A stretch of DNA of 33,088 nucleotides, taken from Burkholderiales bacterium. GTDB taxonomy: Bacteria; Pseudomonadota; Gammaproteobacteria; Burkholderiales; Burkholderiaceae_C. This document shows positions 1 to 7,819 of this stretch, in pieces. The translations under genes were made by a program, and so were the position numbers. Position 1 is the stretch's first letter; each line of letters starts with the position of its first letter. The notes beneath the pieces were generated by a model. The model did not search any database and had not been told where the DNA came from. It saw only the letters and a list, made by a program, of their open reading frames with translations. The stretch is taken from assembly GCA_028868895.1 (NCBI GenBank), contig JAGWTP010000040.1:1-33088 (forward strand), written 5' to 3'.

Positions 1-144
1 TCGCCCGGCGCGCCGGGCATCAACCGGGTCGAGCGCGCTGACGGCAGCCGGCTGGCGCTGGACCACATCGGCTCGGTCGAGATGGCGCCCGGCGACGTGT
101 TCGTGATCGAGACGCCGGGCGGCGGCGGCTACGGGGCGCCGTGA
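1..144 (+). CDS. Hydantoinase B / 5-oxoprolinase family protein, C-terminal fragment
   Basis: Reading frame 1 is open from the window edge to a TGA at 142-144 and gives 47 residues; the start is outside the window. The tail contains GDVFVIETPGGGGYGAP, and a glycine-rich (E/R)TPGGGGYG end is the hallmark of the HyuB/5-oxoprolinase B family, which with HyuA performs ATP-dependent opening of hydantoin or 5-oxoproline rings in the cytoplasm. The preceding GxNxVxRADGS-type stretch also fits that family. The fragment is too short to choose between N-methylhydantoinase, acetone carboxylase-like and 5-oxoprolinase members. The gene converges on tolA with only 17 bases between the two stops. Confidence 0.75.
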   Translation, partial: SPGAPGINRVERADGSRLALDHIGSVEMAPGDVFVIETPGGGGYGAP

Positions 145-161
145 GGCGCCCCGCGGGCGGG

Positions 162-1079
162 TCAGTCGTGCAGCCTGAAGTCGATCTGGAACGGCGGCGG
201 CACGCGGCCATCGATGTCGCGCGGCAGGATCTCGGTGCGGTCGATTGCGCGCAGCACCGCGTCGTCCCATGACTTGACGCCACTGCTCTTGACCAGGCGC
301 CGCGCGATGATCGTGCCGTCGGGCGCGAGCGTCACCTCGACGGTGGCCAGCGGGTTGCCGTCGACGGTGTCGCTGAACACGATGTTGGGCTTGATGCGCG
401 CCATGATGCGCCCGGCGTAGCTGGCCGACGGGCCGCTGGCGCGCGCGGCGCTGCCGGTGTCGGTCGGCCCGCCGGTGGCGCCGGCCTGGCCGAGCATGCG
501 CTTGAGGTAGGCGGCGCGTGCCGCGGCGGCGGCGTCGGCGGCACGCTTGGCGGCCAGCGCCTTCTCCTGCTCGGCCTTGACCTTCTCCGCCTGGGCCTGC
601 TGGCGCGCGAGTTCTTCCTGCGCGCGCTGCTTTTCCAGCGCGGCCTTCGCCCGCGCGGCCTTGTCCTGCTCGGCCTTCTCGCGCTTGAGCTTCTGCTGCT
701 CCTGCTCGGCCAACGCGCGCTGGGCGGCTTCGCGCTTGGCCTGCTCGATCGCGATCTGCGGATCGGGCAGCGCCGGCGGGGGCGGCTTGGGCGGCGCCAC
801 CGGCTCGGCCTGCTTGACGACCGGCTCGGGCTTGCGGACCTCGGGTGGCGTGGGGGTGGGTGCGGGTGGCGGCTCGACCGCACGCGGCGCGGCCGCCTGC
901 GGCACCGCCGACCACAGCTCGGCGGCCACCGTGTTCGGTTCGAAGGTGTGCCAGTGCACGCCGAACGCGAGTGCGGCGATCAGCAGCACATGGGCGAGCA
1001 GCGCGAGCGCCAGCGCCGGCCCGCGGCCCTTCGGCGGGCGTGGCATGAACGGGTCGCGGCTGAGGGTGGCGGCGTCCAT
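162..1079 (-). CDS. tolA: TolA, cell envelope integrity protein with TonB-like C-terminus
   Basis: 305 residues. TolA is the inner-membrane-anchored rod of the Tol-Pal system; it transmits proton-motive-force energy from TolQR to the outer membrane during cell constriction. A short cytoplasmic N-terminus is followed by one membrane segment at about residues 21-43 (ALALALLAHVLLIAALAFGV). Then come a Pro-rich stretch (about 64-105), a long Ala/Lys/Glu/Gln coiled-coil domain II (about 108-195) and a C-terminal TonB/TolA-type domain (about 220-303, ending in FQIDFRLHD). The ATG at 1079 is 9 bases from the tolR stop, so the gene is co-transcribed with tolQR. It is the last gene of the run: the usual next gene, tolB, is replaced by a convergent unrelated gene. 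Confidence 0.93.
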   Translation of the reverse strand: MDAATLSRDPFMPRPPKGRGPALALALLAHVLLIAALAFGVHWHTFEPNTVAAELWSAVPQAAAPRAVEPPPAPTPTPPEVRKPEPVVKQAEPVAPPKPPPPALPDPQIAIEQAKREAAQRALAEQEQQKLKREKAEQDKAARAKAALEKQRAQEELARQQAQAEKVKAEQEKALAAKRAADAAAAARAAYLKRMLGQAGATGGPTDTGSAARASGPSASYAGRIMARIKPNIVFSDTVDGNPLATVEVTLAPDGTIIARRLVKSSGVKSWDDAVLRAIDRTEILPRDIDGRVPPPFQIDFRLHD

Positions 1080-1088
1080 CGGGGTGTG

Positions 1089-1520
<432 letters not shown>

Positions 1521-1521
1521 C

Positions 1522-2205
1522 TCAGGGAGCCGCCGGCGCGCCGGCGTTGCGCTGCAGGATGTTCGAGAACTCTTCGATGAAGGTCTCGAGCTGGATCGCG
1601 GTGCGGTCGATGTCGCGCGCGAAGCGGTTGTAGGCGATCACCGCCGGGATCGCCGCGAACAGCCCGATCGCGGTGGCCACCAGGGCCTCGGCGATGCCCG
1701 GCGCCACGGTGGCCAGCGTGACCTGCGTCATGTTGGCCAGGCCGACGAAGGCGTGCATGATGCCCCACACGGTGCCGAACAGGCCGACGTACGGCGACAC
1801 CGAACCGACCGTGGCCAGGAACGACAGGTTGGCCTCGATCGCGTCGAGCTCGCGCTGGAAGCTCGCCCGCATCGCGCGGCGCGCGCCGTCGAGCAGCGCG
1901 CCGGGTTCGAGCACGCGGCGCTCGCGCAGCTTCATGAACTCGCGCATGCCCGACGCGAAGATGCGCTGCATCGGCGAGCCGTCGGTGCGCTTGATGGCGT
2001 CGGCGTACAGGTCGTTGATGTTCTTGCCGGCCCAGAAGTCGCGCTCGAAGTCTTCGTTGGCGGTGCGCACCCGCTTGAGCCCGAACAGCTTGCCGAAGAT
2101 CACGGTCCAGCTTGCCAGCGAGGCGATCATCAGCCCGGCCATGACGAGCTGCACGACGAAGCTCGCCTGCGTGACGAGGGTGAAGATCGAGAAGTCCTGA
2201 TTCAT
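1522..2205 (-). CDS. tolQ: TolQ, MotA/TolQ/ExbB proton-channel family protein
   Basis: 227 residues, the usual family length. TolQ is the three-helix inner-membrane subunit of the TolQR motor. The first membrane segment is at about residues 16-36 (VVQLVMAGLMIASLASWTVI). A cytoplasmic loop follows, then the typical ATVGSVSPYVGLFGTVWGI region and a second helical pair with IAEALVATAIGLFAAIPAVI near residues 168-188, including the conserved Thr and Ala positions of the channel. The ATG overlaps the ybgC stop in an ATGA arrangement (2202-2205), so translation is coupled to the upstream thioesterase. Confidence 0.95.
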   Translation of the reverse strand: MNQDFSIFTLVTQASFVVQLVMAGLMIASLASWTVIFGKLFGLKRVRTANEDFERDFWAGKNINDLYADAIKRTDGSPMQRIFASGMREFMKLRERRVLEPGALLDGARRAMRASFQRELDAIEANLSFLATVGSVSPYVGLFGTVWGIMHAFVGLANMTQVTLATVAPGIAEALVATAIGLFAAIPAVIAYNRFARDIDRTAIQLETFIEEFSNILQRNAGAPAAP

Positions 2206-2657
2206 CCGGTGCGGCTCATGGTGGTGGGTGCGGGAGGTGCGAGGGAGTCGACGATCGAAATCGGAATGCGTTGCGGCTTGAAAGTTCCGGCTTCGACGCA
2301 GCCGATGCGGATCGTGCCGTCGGCCACCAGTTCTTCGCCTGAAGTCGCATGGCGCCAGGCCTGCTGCGCGATCGTCATCTGCGCGCGCCCGGCGTGCACG
2401 ACGCGCACCGTCACGGCCAGTTCATCGTCCAGGCGGGCCGGGCGCACATAGCGCACCGCGGTGTCGGTGACGACGAAGACCACCCCGGTGTCAGTCCGCA
2501 AGCGCTCCTGCGAGTGGCCCAGCGAGCGCAGCCATTCGGTGCGGGCGCGCTCGAAGAACTTCAAGTAGTTGGCGTAGAACACCACGCCGCCGGCGTCGGT
2601 GTCTTCCCAGTAGACGCGCAGTCGAAAACGGTAGGGCGGGGCGAGGGGGGCGGGCAT
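2202..2657 (-). CDS. ybgC: YbgC-family acyl-CoA thioesterase, Tol-Pal associated
   Basis: 151 residues from the ATG at 2657; a TTG three codons upstream (2666) is the alternative start. It is a hotdog-fold thioesterase with the family signature YWEDTDAGGVVFYANYLKFF at about residues 15-34, where the Asp of DTDAGG is the expected catalytic residue. Later family segments are AVRYVRPARLDDELAVTVRV and QQAW. YbgC hydrolyses short acyl-CoA or acyl-ACP thioesters and is classically the first gene of the tol-pal operon. Its actual role in envelope function is unsettled. The 4-base overlap with tolQ and the shared strand support an ybgC-tolQRA transcription unit. Confidence 0.92.
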   Translation of the reverse strand: MPAPLAPPYRFRLRVYWEDTDAGGVVFYANYLKFFERARTEWLRSLGHSQERLRTDTGVVFVVTDTAVRYVRPARLDDELAVTVRVVHAGRAQMTIAQQAWRHATSGEELVADGTIRIGCVEAGTFKPQRIPISIVDSLAPPAPTTMSRTG

Positions 2658-2721
2658 CGTTGGCAAGTCCGTCCACGTGGACCCGCGCGGGACGCGCGGG
2701 CTCCGGGAAACCGAGCGGCGA

Positions 2722-3108
2722 TTATTGCCGCACGCGCCGGTACACCGGTCCCCACAGCGGGTGGCCGGCCTCCGACTTGGTCAGCGCGAAGGCCGGGTCG
2801 GCGGCGCGCGCGGCGCGGAACTCGGCCTCGCAGGCCGGGATGCGATCGCTGGTGCAGTCGATGAACGCGAGCAGCTTGTGCGCCATCGCGCGGTCGCGCG
2901 GCGAGGCCAGGCCGAGCTTGAGTGCCTGCATCAGGTGCTGCTCGGCGCCCGGGTATTGCGCGTCGTCGTAGGCGCGCATGCCGGCGAGCAGCGCCTTCTC
3001 GGCCGGGCGCTCGGCGACGTCGAGCAGGCCTTGCGGTGCGGGCGGTGCCACCGCACAGCCACCGAGCAGGGAGGCCAACACAAGGGTCCAGGCAAGCGGT
3101 GCTTTCAT
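2722..3108 (-). CDS. Small lipoprotein resembling TssQ-family T6SS-associated lipoproteins
   Basis: 128 residues. The N-terminus MKAPLAWTLVLASLLGGC is a type II signal peptide with lipobox LGGC (Cys18), so the mature protein should be lipidated. The rest is helical and tetratricopeptide-like: residues 36-85 (EKALLAGMRAYDDAQYPGAE, then HLMQALKLGL) read like one or two TPR hairpins. There are two Cys at 85 and 93 and a conserved-looking C-terminus with GHPLWGPVYRRVR. From memory this layout matches lipoproteins annotated as TssQ, found next to Ser/Thr kinases in beta- and gammaproteobacterial T6SS loci; I could not run a search. The ATG at 3108 is two bases from the kinase stop, so the pair is almost certainly co-translated. 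No other T6SS gene is visible. Confidence 0.7.
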   Translation of the reverse strand: MKAPLAWTLVLASLLGGCAVAPPAPQGLLDVAERPAEKALLAGMRAYDDAQYPGAEQHLMQALKLGLASPRDRAMAHKLLAFIDCTSDRIPACEAEFRAARAADPAFALTKSEAGHPLWGPVYRRVRQ

Positions 3109-3110
3109 GG

Positions 3111-4766
3111 TCAGAACCTGAACTTGAGGCTGACGGGTTGGTCGGCGGTCACGTTCACCACCGCGCGCTGCGGCGGCAGGTCGGTGTTGCGGATGACGAT
3201 CTGGTGCTTGCCTTGTGGCAGGCTCAGCTCGGTCAGCGGCGGTGCGGTGCCTGCGGGCTTGCCGTCGACCTCGACCTCGCCCCACGGGCTGATCGCGATG
3301 CGCACCAGGCCATTCGGGACCGGTGCCGGCGCCGCTGCCGGGGGGGCTGCCTTCGCGGCGCGTTCGCGGGCCTCGCGCGCACGCTTTTCCTTGGCGGTTT
3401 CGTTCGACGCTCGGGCGGCGACTCCGACGGCCTTGGCGGGCGCAGCTCCCGGTGCGGCTGCGGCGTGGGTGTCCGGCGATGAAGCCGGCGGCGGCGTCAT
3501 CGTGGCCGCGCCGACCGCGCCGATCGGGCCGCTGGCCGCCGACGCGGTGGCGCCCACCGCGACCGAGGACGCGTTGGCCGCGGCCGGCGCCGCTGCCGCC
3601 GCCGCGGGCACGGCCGGCGCAGCGCCGTGGTTCGAGGCCCGCGTGGCCCAGAGCAGCGCGCCGATCACGAGTGCACCCAGCGCCGCCGCGGCGATCCACG
3701 GGAGCCGCTGCTTCGGGCTGGAGCCGGTCGGCGAATCGCCGTCGGAATTGACGGTGTTCTCGTCGAGCCACTGCCGCAGTTCGCGCGAGAACGCGCGTGC
3801 CGAACGGTGCCGGTGCTCAGGCTCTTTGGCGATCGCCTTCGCGGCGATCGCCGCCAGCGCTTCGGGCACCGCCGGGTCGACCACGTTCGCCGGCGACGGC
3901 TCGTGCGTCAGCACGGCGGTGGTGATCTCTTCGAGGGTGGCACCGCGGAACGGCTTCAGGTCGGTGAGCAGCTCGTACAGCACCACGCCGAGCGAGAACA
4001 CGTCGGCGCGGCGGTCGGCCGGCTGCTGGCGCACCTGCTCGGGTGCCATGTAGTAGGGCGAGCCGGCGGCGATGTCGCCGCCCGGTGCCTGGGCGTCGTG
4101 ACGGTGGGCGACGCGGGCGATGCCGAAGTCGAGCACCTTGGGCTGGGTGCGCCCGATCATGAAGATGTTGGCCGGCTTGATGTCGCGGTGGACCACGCCC
4201 TTGCTGTGGGCGTAGCCGAGCGCGTCGGCCACGCGCCGCACGATCAGCGCCGCCTGCGCCGGCGTGGCGCGCCAGCCCTCCTGGCGCAACTGGCGCAGGT
4301 CGCGGCCCTTGAGCAGCTCCATCGCGATGTAGGCGCGGTTGTCGCTGATGCCGGCGTCGAACACCGTCACGATGTGCGGGTGGCTCAGCCCGGCCGCGGC
4401 GCGCGCCTCGTTCAGGAACAGCGCGTTGAACGCCTCGCGCTCGGCGTCGTCGATCTCGACGTGCAGCGTCTTCACGGCGATCAGGCGCGACAGCAGCGGG
4501 TCGTGGGCGGCGTATACGGTGCCCAGGCCGCCTTCGCCCAGGCGGTGCTTCAACGCGTAGCGGCCGATGTGACCGATGGTCGGGATCGGCTCGTCGGCCA
4601 AGCCGCGCGGCGGGTCGGAGAACGCCGCCGCCGGGCCGCGCATCACGTGCATGTCGGCGTCGTCCCACAGCGCCATGTCGGCGGGCAGGCTCGGCGGCAG
4701 GCTCGGGGCCGAGCCGGGTTCCGAGTCGTTCGACACGGGTTCGGGAGGCGGGCTGGACAAACTCAC
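3111..4766 (-). CDS. Transmembrane Ser/Thr protein kinase (Hanks type) with C-terminal PEGA-like domain
   Basis: 551 residues from a GTG at 4766, which has an in-frame TAA four codons upstream; ATG at 4676 is an alternative, and neither start has a clear ribosome-binding site. Residues 71-335 are a complete eukaryotic-like kinase domain: glycine loop GEGGLGTVY (77-85), catalytic Lys in IAVK (99), Glu120, HRDIKPAN (193-200), DFG (213-215) and GSPYYMAPE (235-243). All catalytic residues are present, so activity is expected. One membrane helix lies at about 355-374, followed by an Ala/Pro-rich linker and a periplasmic PEGA-like beta domain (about 465-551; IAISPWGEVEVDGKPAGTAP). The adjacent TssQ-like lipoprotein suggests the kinase senses an envelope or T6SS-linked signal, but its target is unknown. 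Confidence 0.9.
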   Translation of the reverse strand: MSLSSPPPEPVSNDSEPGSAPSLPPSLPADMALWDDADMHVMRGPAAAFSDPPRGLADEPIPTIGHIGRYALKHRLGEGGLGTVYAAHDPLLSRLIAVKTLHVEIDDAEREAFNALFLNEARAAAGLSHPHIVTVFDAGISDNRAYIAMELLKGRDLRQLRQEGWRATPAQAALIVRRVADALGYAHSKGVVHRDIKPANIFMIGRTQPKVLDFGIARVAHRHDAQAPGGDIAAGSPYYMAPEQVRQQPADRRADVFSLGVVLYELLTDLKPFRGATLEEITTAVLTHEPSPANVVDPAVPEALAAIAAKAIAKEPEHRHRSARAFSRELRQWLDENTVNSDGDSPTGSSPKQRLPWIAAAALGALVIGALLWATRASNHGAAPAVPAAAAAAPAAANASSVAVGATASAASGPIGAVGAATMTPPPASSPDTHAAAAPGAAPAKAVGVAARASNETAKEKRAREARERAAKAAPPAAAPAPVPNGLVRIAISPWGEVEVDGKPAGTAPPLTELSLPQGKHQIVIRNTDLPPQRAVVNVTADQPVSLKFRF

Positions 4767-4912
4767 GGCGGCAGCTTAGCCGAGCGCGTGCGGCACGAAG
4801 ACGCGAAAAGCACCGACATCCACGCGTTCGTCACACACGCTCACGATTCAGCCGCGGTGAAGGCGGCTCTTTCAATCTCGGCGCCACACCGCGAGCGCGA
4901 ACAAGATGCCAC

Positions 4913-4961
4913 GCAACGCCTTGCGCGGCGTTTGGGGCAAATGCGGTTTCGCCAATTTGCA
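4913..4961. repeat. Two tandem inverted repeats in the kinase/aminotransferase intergenic region
   Basis: The 239-base gap between the kinase start and the aminotransferase stop holds two adjacent hairpins. The first pairs AACGCC (4916-4921) with GGCGTT (4928-4933). The second pairs GCAAAT (4938-4943) with ATTTGC (4956-4961), extended inside by GCG/CGC. Neither is followed by a T-run on either strand, so a classical intrinsic terminator is not evident. They could mark the end of the aminotransferase message or lie in the kinase leader. No convincing sigma70 promoter was seen for the kinase. Confidence 0.35.
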
Positions 4962-5005
4962 CATTCCCCTCGGGGCGGAACTGCTGAAGAACCCTCCGGA
5001 GGCGC

Positions 5006-6196
5006 TCACAAGACGCGCCGCAGCCGCTCGACCGCGTCCTGCAGGTGCGCCATCGAGCTGGCGTACGACAGGCGCACGAAGCGCTCGCTGCCGTGGCGAC
5101 CGAAGTCGCGACCCGGCGTGATCGCCACGTGCGCGCTGCGCATCAGCTCGAAGACGAAGTCCCAGCTGCTCGCGCTGTGCGCCGAGCAGTCGACCCAGGC
5201 GTAGAACGCGCCGTCGGGCAGCACCGGCACCGGCAGGCCGAGCGCGTTCAGCGCCGGCACCAGAAAGTCGCGCCGGGCGCGGAACTCGTCGCGGCGACGC
5301 TCGTACTCGGCGATCGACTCGGGCTCGAAGCACGCCAGCGCGGCGTGCTGGGCAATCGTCGACGGGCAGATGTACAGGTTCTGCGCGAGCTTCTCGATCG
5401 GCGCGACCAGCGCGTCGGGCACGACCAGCCAGCCCAGCCGCCAGCCGGTCATCGAGAAATACTTGGAGAAGCTGTTGATCGAGATCACGTCGTCGCCGTG
5501 CCCCTCGCCGTGGGCCAGCGCACTGTGGCCGTAGCGTTCGTCGAAGCTCAGGCCGAGGTAGATCTCGTCGACCAGCGTGTAGCCGCCACGCGCGCGCACC
5601 GCGGCGGCGATGCGGCCCATCTCGGCCGGGTCGATCGAGGTGCCGGTCGGGTTCGACGGCGAGGCCAGCAGCACGCCGCGGGTGCGCGCCGACCAGGCGG
5701 CCTGCACGCTGGCCGCATCGAGCTGGAAGCGCGCCGCGCTCGACGCCGGCAGCAGCACCGGCACGCCTTCGGCCGCGGCGACGAAGTGGCGGTTGCACGG
5801 GTAGCTCGGGTCGGGCAGCAGCACCTCGTCGTCGCGATCGACCAGCGCCAGGCAGGCCAGCTGCAGCGCCGCCGACGCGCCGGCGGTGACGACGATGCGG
5901 CGCGGCGCGATCGTCAAGCCGAAGCGCGTCGCGTACCAGCCGGCGATGCATTCGCGCAGCGCCGGCAGGCCGGTGGCGTCGGTGTATTGCGTGCGCCCGG
6001 CGCGCATCGCGCGCTCGGCTGCCTCTTGCACCAGCGGCGGGGCGGTGAAATCGGGCTCGCCGATGTTCAGGAAGATCATCGGCTCGCCGCCGGTGCGCGG
6101 GTCGCACTCGGGGCTGCGCGCCAGTTCGGCCGCGGCCTTGGCGCACTCCATCACGTAGAACGGGTCGATCGAATCGAGGCGGGTGGCCAGTTTCAA
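5006..6196 (-). CDS. PLP-dependent class I/II aminotransferase
   Basis: 396 residues from a TTG at 6196 giving MKLATRLDSIDPFYVMECAK; this start fits the usual N-terminus of Burkholderiales homologues, but no strong ribosome-binding site is present. It is a fold-type I aminotransferase that transfers amino groups between an amino acid and a 2-oxo acid using pyridoxal phosphate. Visible motifs are LNIGEPDF (43-50), TAGASAALQL (104-113), SNPTGT (181-186), LVDEIY with the PLP-contacting Asp (about 210), and SFSKYFSMTGWRLGW with the Schiff-base Lys245 and a conserved Arg. The substrate cannot be assigned from sequence. The gene has its own spacing on both sides (239 and 77 bases), so it may be monocistronic. 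Confidence 0.87.
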   Translation of the reverse strand: MKLATRLDSIDPFYVMECAKAAAELARSPECDPRTGGEPMIFLNIGEPDFTAPPLVQEAAERAMRAGRTQYTDATGLPALRECIAGWYATRFGLTIAPRRIVVTAGASAALQLACLALVDRDDEVLLPDPSYPCNRHFVAAAEGVPVLLPASSAARFQLDAASVQAAWSARTRGVLLASPSNPTGTSIDPAEMGRIAAAVRARGGYTLVDEIYLGLSFDERYGHSALAHGEGHGDDVISINSFSKYFSMTGWRLGWLVVPDALVAPIEKLAQNLYICPSTIAQHAALACFEPESIAEYERRRDEFRARRDFLVPALNALGLPVPVLPDGAFYAWVDCSAHSASSWDFVFELMRSAHVAITPGRDFGRHGSERFVRLSYASSMAHLQDAVERLRRVL

Positions 6197-6273
6197 GGCG
6201 GTGCAATCTGGGGCGTCAATGGACAGCCGGTATTGTCTCCCGCGATCGCGGCGCGGTTCGCCCGCGCAGCCAC

Positions 6274-6561
6274 CTACTTCTTCATCGACTCGCCGGACAT
6301 GCCGTCCTTCTTCATCATCGCGTCGTGCGACTTCGCCATCGCGGCGCACTCGGCGTCCTTCTTCATCATGGCGTCGTCCTTCTTCATGCCGTCGTGCCTG
6401 GCCATCGCCATGTGATCCTTGCACTGCTGCTCGGTCATGGCTTTCTTCATCATGCCGTCATGGGCCATCGCGTCGCCGGACTTCATCGCGTCCTGCGCGT
6501 AGGCGCCGGCGGCGGCGAGGGCCATGCCGGCACACATCAACATCGTTGCGAGCGTCTTCAT
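6274..6561 (-). CDS. Secreted pentapeptide MXKDX-repeat protein
   Basis: 95 residues. An ATG at 6561 sits six bases after an AGGAGA ribosome-binding site. A signal peptide MKTLATMLMCAGMALAAAGAYA is followed by a 73-residue mature region made of degenerate repeats such as MKKDD, MMKKD, AMMKKDG, with His and Asp interspersed. I count 15 Met in the mature part. This is the composition of the pentapeptide MXKDX repeat family, a small periplasmic protein family of unknown function. The Met/His/Asp richness would allow metal binding, particularly copper, but that is inference only. The gene stands alone between nusB and the aminotransferase. Confidence 0.88.
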   Translation of the reverse strand: MKTLATMLMCAGMALAAAGAYAQDAMKSGDAMAHDGMMKKAMTEQQCKDHMAMARHDGMKKDDAMMKKDAECAAMAKSHDAMMKKDGMSGESMKK

Positions 6562-6674
6562 CGGGGATCTCCTGGGTGTGGGGTGGATTGCGTGGCCGGC
6601 GTCCGTTCGTCGCAGCGCAGCGTGGCTTGCTGCTGTGCAGGGCCGGAACCCGCCACGCGATGTGGTCGCCACCC

Positions 6675-6698
6675 GGCGCCGCAACTTACAGCGGCGCC
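6675..6698. repeat. Perfect 8-bp inverted repeat with 8-base spacer
   Basis: GGCGCCGC (6675-6682) and GCGGCGCC (6691-6698) are perfect inverted copies around AACTTACA. The element lies 67 bases beyond the nusB stop and about 110 bases before the MXKDX gene start, both on the minus strand. There is no U-tract after it. It could be a protein-binding operator, or a stem closing the rib-nusB transcript. The loop reads TGTAAGTT on the minus strand. Confidence 0.5.
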
Positions 6699-6765
6699 GC
6701 GATCCTCGATGCGAGACGGCGGCAGAAGACGCGGCCGCGATCGGCGCGCGCCGCCGAAGGGACGT

Positions 6766-7329
6766 TCAGCGCCGCGCGGAGCGCATCGCTTCGACCTCGA
6801 CCGGCCGCAGCGCGGCGGCGGCCTTGTCGAGCACGCCGTTGACGTACTTGTGGCCGTCGGTGCCGCCGAAACTCTTCGCCAGTTCGACCGCCTCGTTGAT
6901 CGCCACCTTGTACGGGATCTCGATGCAGTGCGTCAGCTCGTACACGCCGATCATCAGCACGCCGTGCTCGACCGGCGAGAGCTGGCTGGTCTTGCGGTCG
7001 ACGTGGCGCGCGAGCACCGCGTCGATCTGCGCCGCTTCACCGATGCAGCCGTGCAGCAGCGCGTCGAAGTGCACTGCGTCGCATTTGTCGAAGCCTTCCT
7101 GCTCGCGCATGTGGGCGTCGACGACCGCGGCGTCGGCCTTCGAGACCAGCCATTCGTACAGTCCCTGCAGCGCCACCTCGCGCGAGCGGCGGCGGGCCGA
7201 CTTGGGCTTGGCGTGCTTCGCGGTCGGCTTGCCGGCGGGCTTCTTCTTCGGCGCCGCGGGGGCGGCCGAGATCGCGTCGGGCGCGGCGGAGTCGGGCAGG
7301 AGGGGATCGGTCACCACGGCATCGGTCAC
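6766..7329 (-). CDS. nusB: NusB transcription antitermination factor
   Basis: 187 residues from the GTG at 7329, which overlaps the ribH stop in a GTGA arrangement (7326-7329). NusB binds boxA RNA together with ribosomal protein S10 (NusE) and suppresses termination in rRNA operons. The family core starts near residue 45 with [20 protein letters not shown] and ends with [28 protein letters not shown], which are strongly conserved NusB segments. Residues 1-44 are a low-complexity Pro/Ala/Lys extension not present in E. coli NusB. The ribH-nusB neighbourhood is the classical arrangement. Confidence 0.95.
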   Translation of the reverse strand: MTDAVVTDPLLPDSAAPDAISAAPAAPKKKPAGKPTAKHAKPKSARRRSREVALQGLYEWLVSKADAAVVDAHMREQEGFDKCDAVHFDALLHGCIGEAAQIDAVLARHVDRKTSQLSPVEHGVLMIGVYELTHCIEIPYKVAINEAVELAKSFGGTDGHKYVNGVLDKAAAALRPVEVEAMRSARR

Positions 7330-7808
7330 GAGAGGTCTTCCATCAGGTGGGCCATCTCGACGGCCACGCGGGCGGCGTCGCGCCCTTTTTCGGCGGCGCG
7401 GGCCCAGGCCTGGGCTTCGTTCTCGACGGTGAGGATCGCGTTGGCGATCGGGATGCCGTGGTCGAGCGAGACCCGAGTGACGCCGGCGCCGCTTTCGTTG
7501 GCCACCAGCTCGAAGTGGTAGGTCTCGCCGCGCACGATGCAGCCCAGCGCGATCAGCGCGTCGCATTCCTCGAGGTCGGCCAGCGCGTTGAGTGCCAGCG
7601 CGATCTCGAGCGCGCCGGGCACCGTCATGTGTCGGATGTGCTGAGGCGCTACACCCAATGCGTGCAGTTCGGCCACGCAATCCTGCGCGAGCCGGTCGGT
7701 GATGGCGGTGTTGAAGCGGGCCTGCACGATGCCGATGCGCAGGTCGCGGCCGTCGAGCGCCGCCTGGTTGCCGCCGCCGGTGGTTTGGCTCTGGTCAGCG
7801 TTGCGCAT
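7326..7808 (-). CDS. ribH: 6,7-dimethyl-8-ribityllumazine synthase
   Basis: 160 residues; the ATG at 7808 follows a GGGGGA ribosome-binding site. RibH condenses 5-amino-6-ribitylaminouracil with 3,4-dihydroxybutanone 4-phosphate to give lumazine, the penultimate riboflavin step. Family segments are IGIVQARFN (25-33), [14 protein letters not shown] (63-76) and the catalytic region [19 protein letters not shown] with the conserved His (about 99), then [13 protein letters not shown]. An N-terminal Gln/Gly-rich tail of about 20 residues precedes the fold. The gene starts 11 bases after the ribBA stop and overlaps nusB by 4 bases. Confidence 0.96.
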   Translation of the reverse strand: MRNADQSQTTGGGNQAALDGRDLRIGIVQARFNTAITDRLAQDCVAELHALGVAPQHIRHMTVPGALEIALALNALADLEECDALIALGCIVRGETYHFELVANESGAGVTRVSLDHGIPIANAILTVENEAQAWARAAEKGRDAARVAVEMAHLMEDLS

Positions 7809-7819
7809 CGGTCCCCCGT

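Noticed and set aside
2722-4766. A type VI secretion cluster around the kinase
   Set aside because: None of the core T6SS proteins is encoded in the flanking genes; only the kinase and the TssQ-like lipoprotein hint at it.
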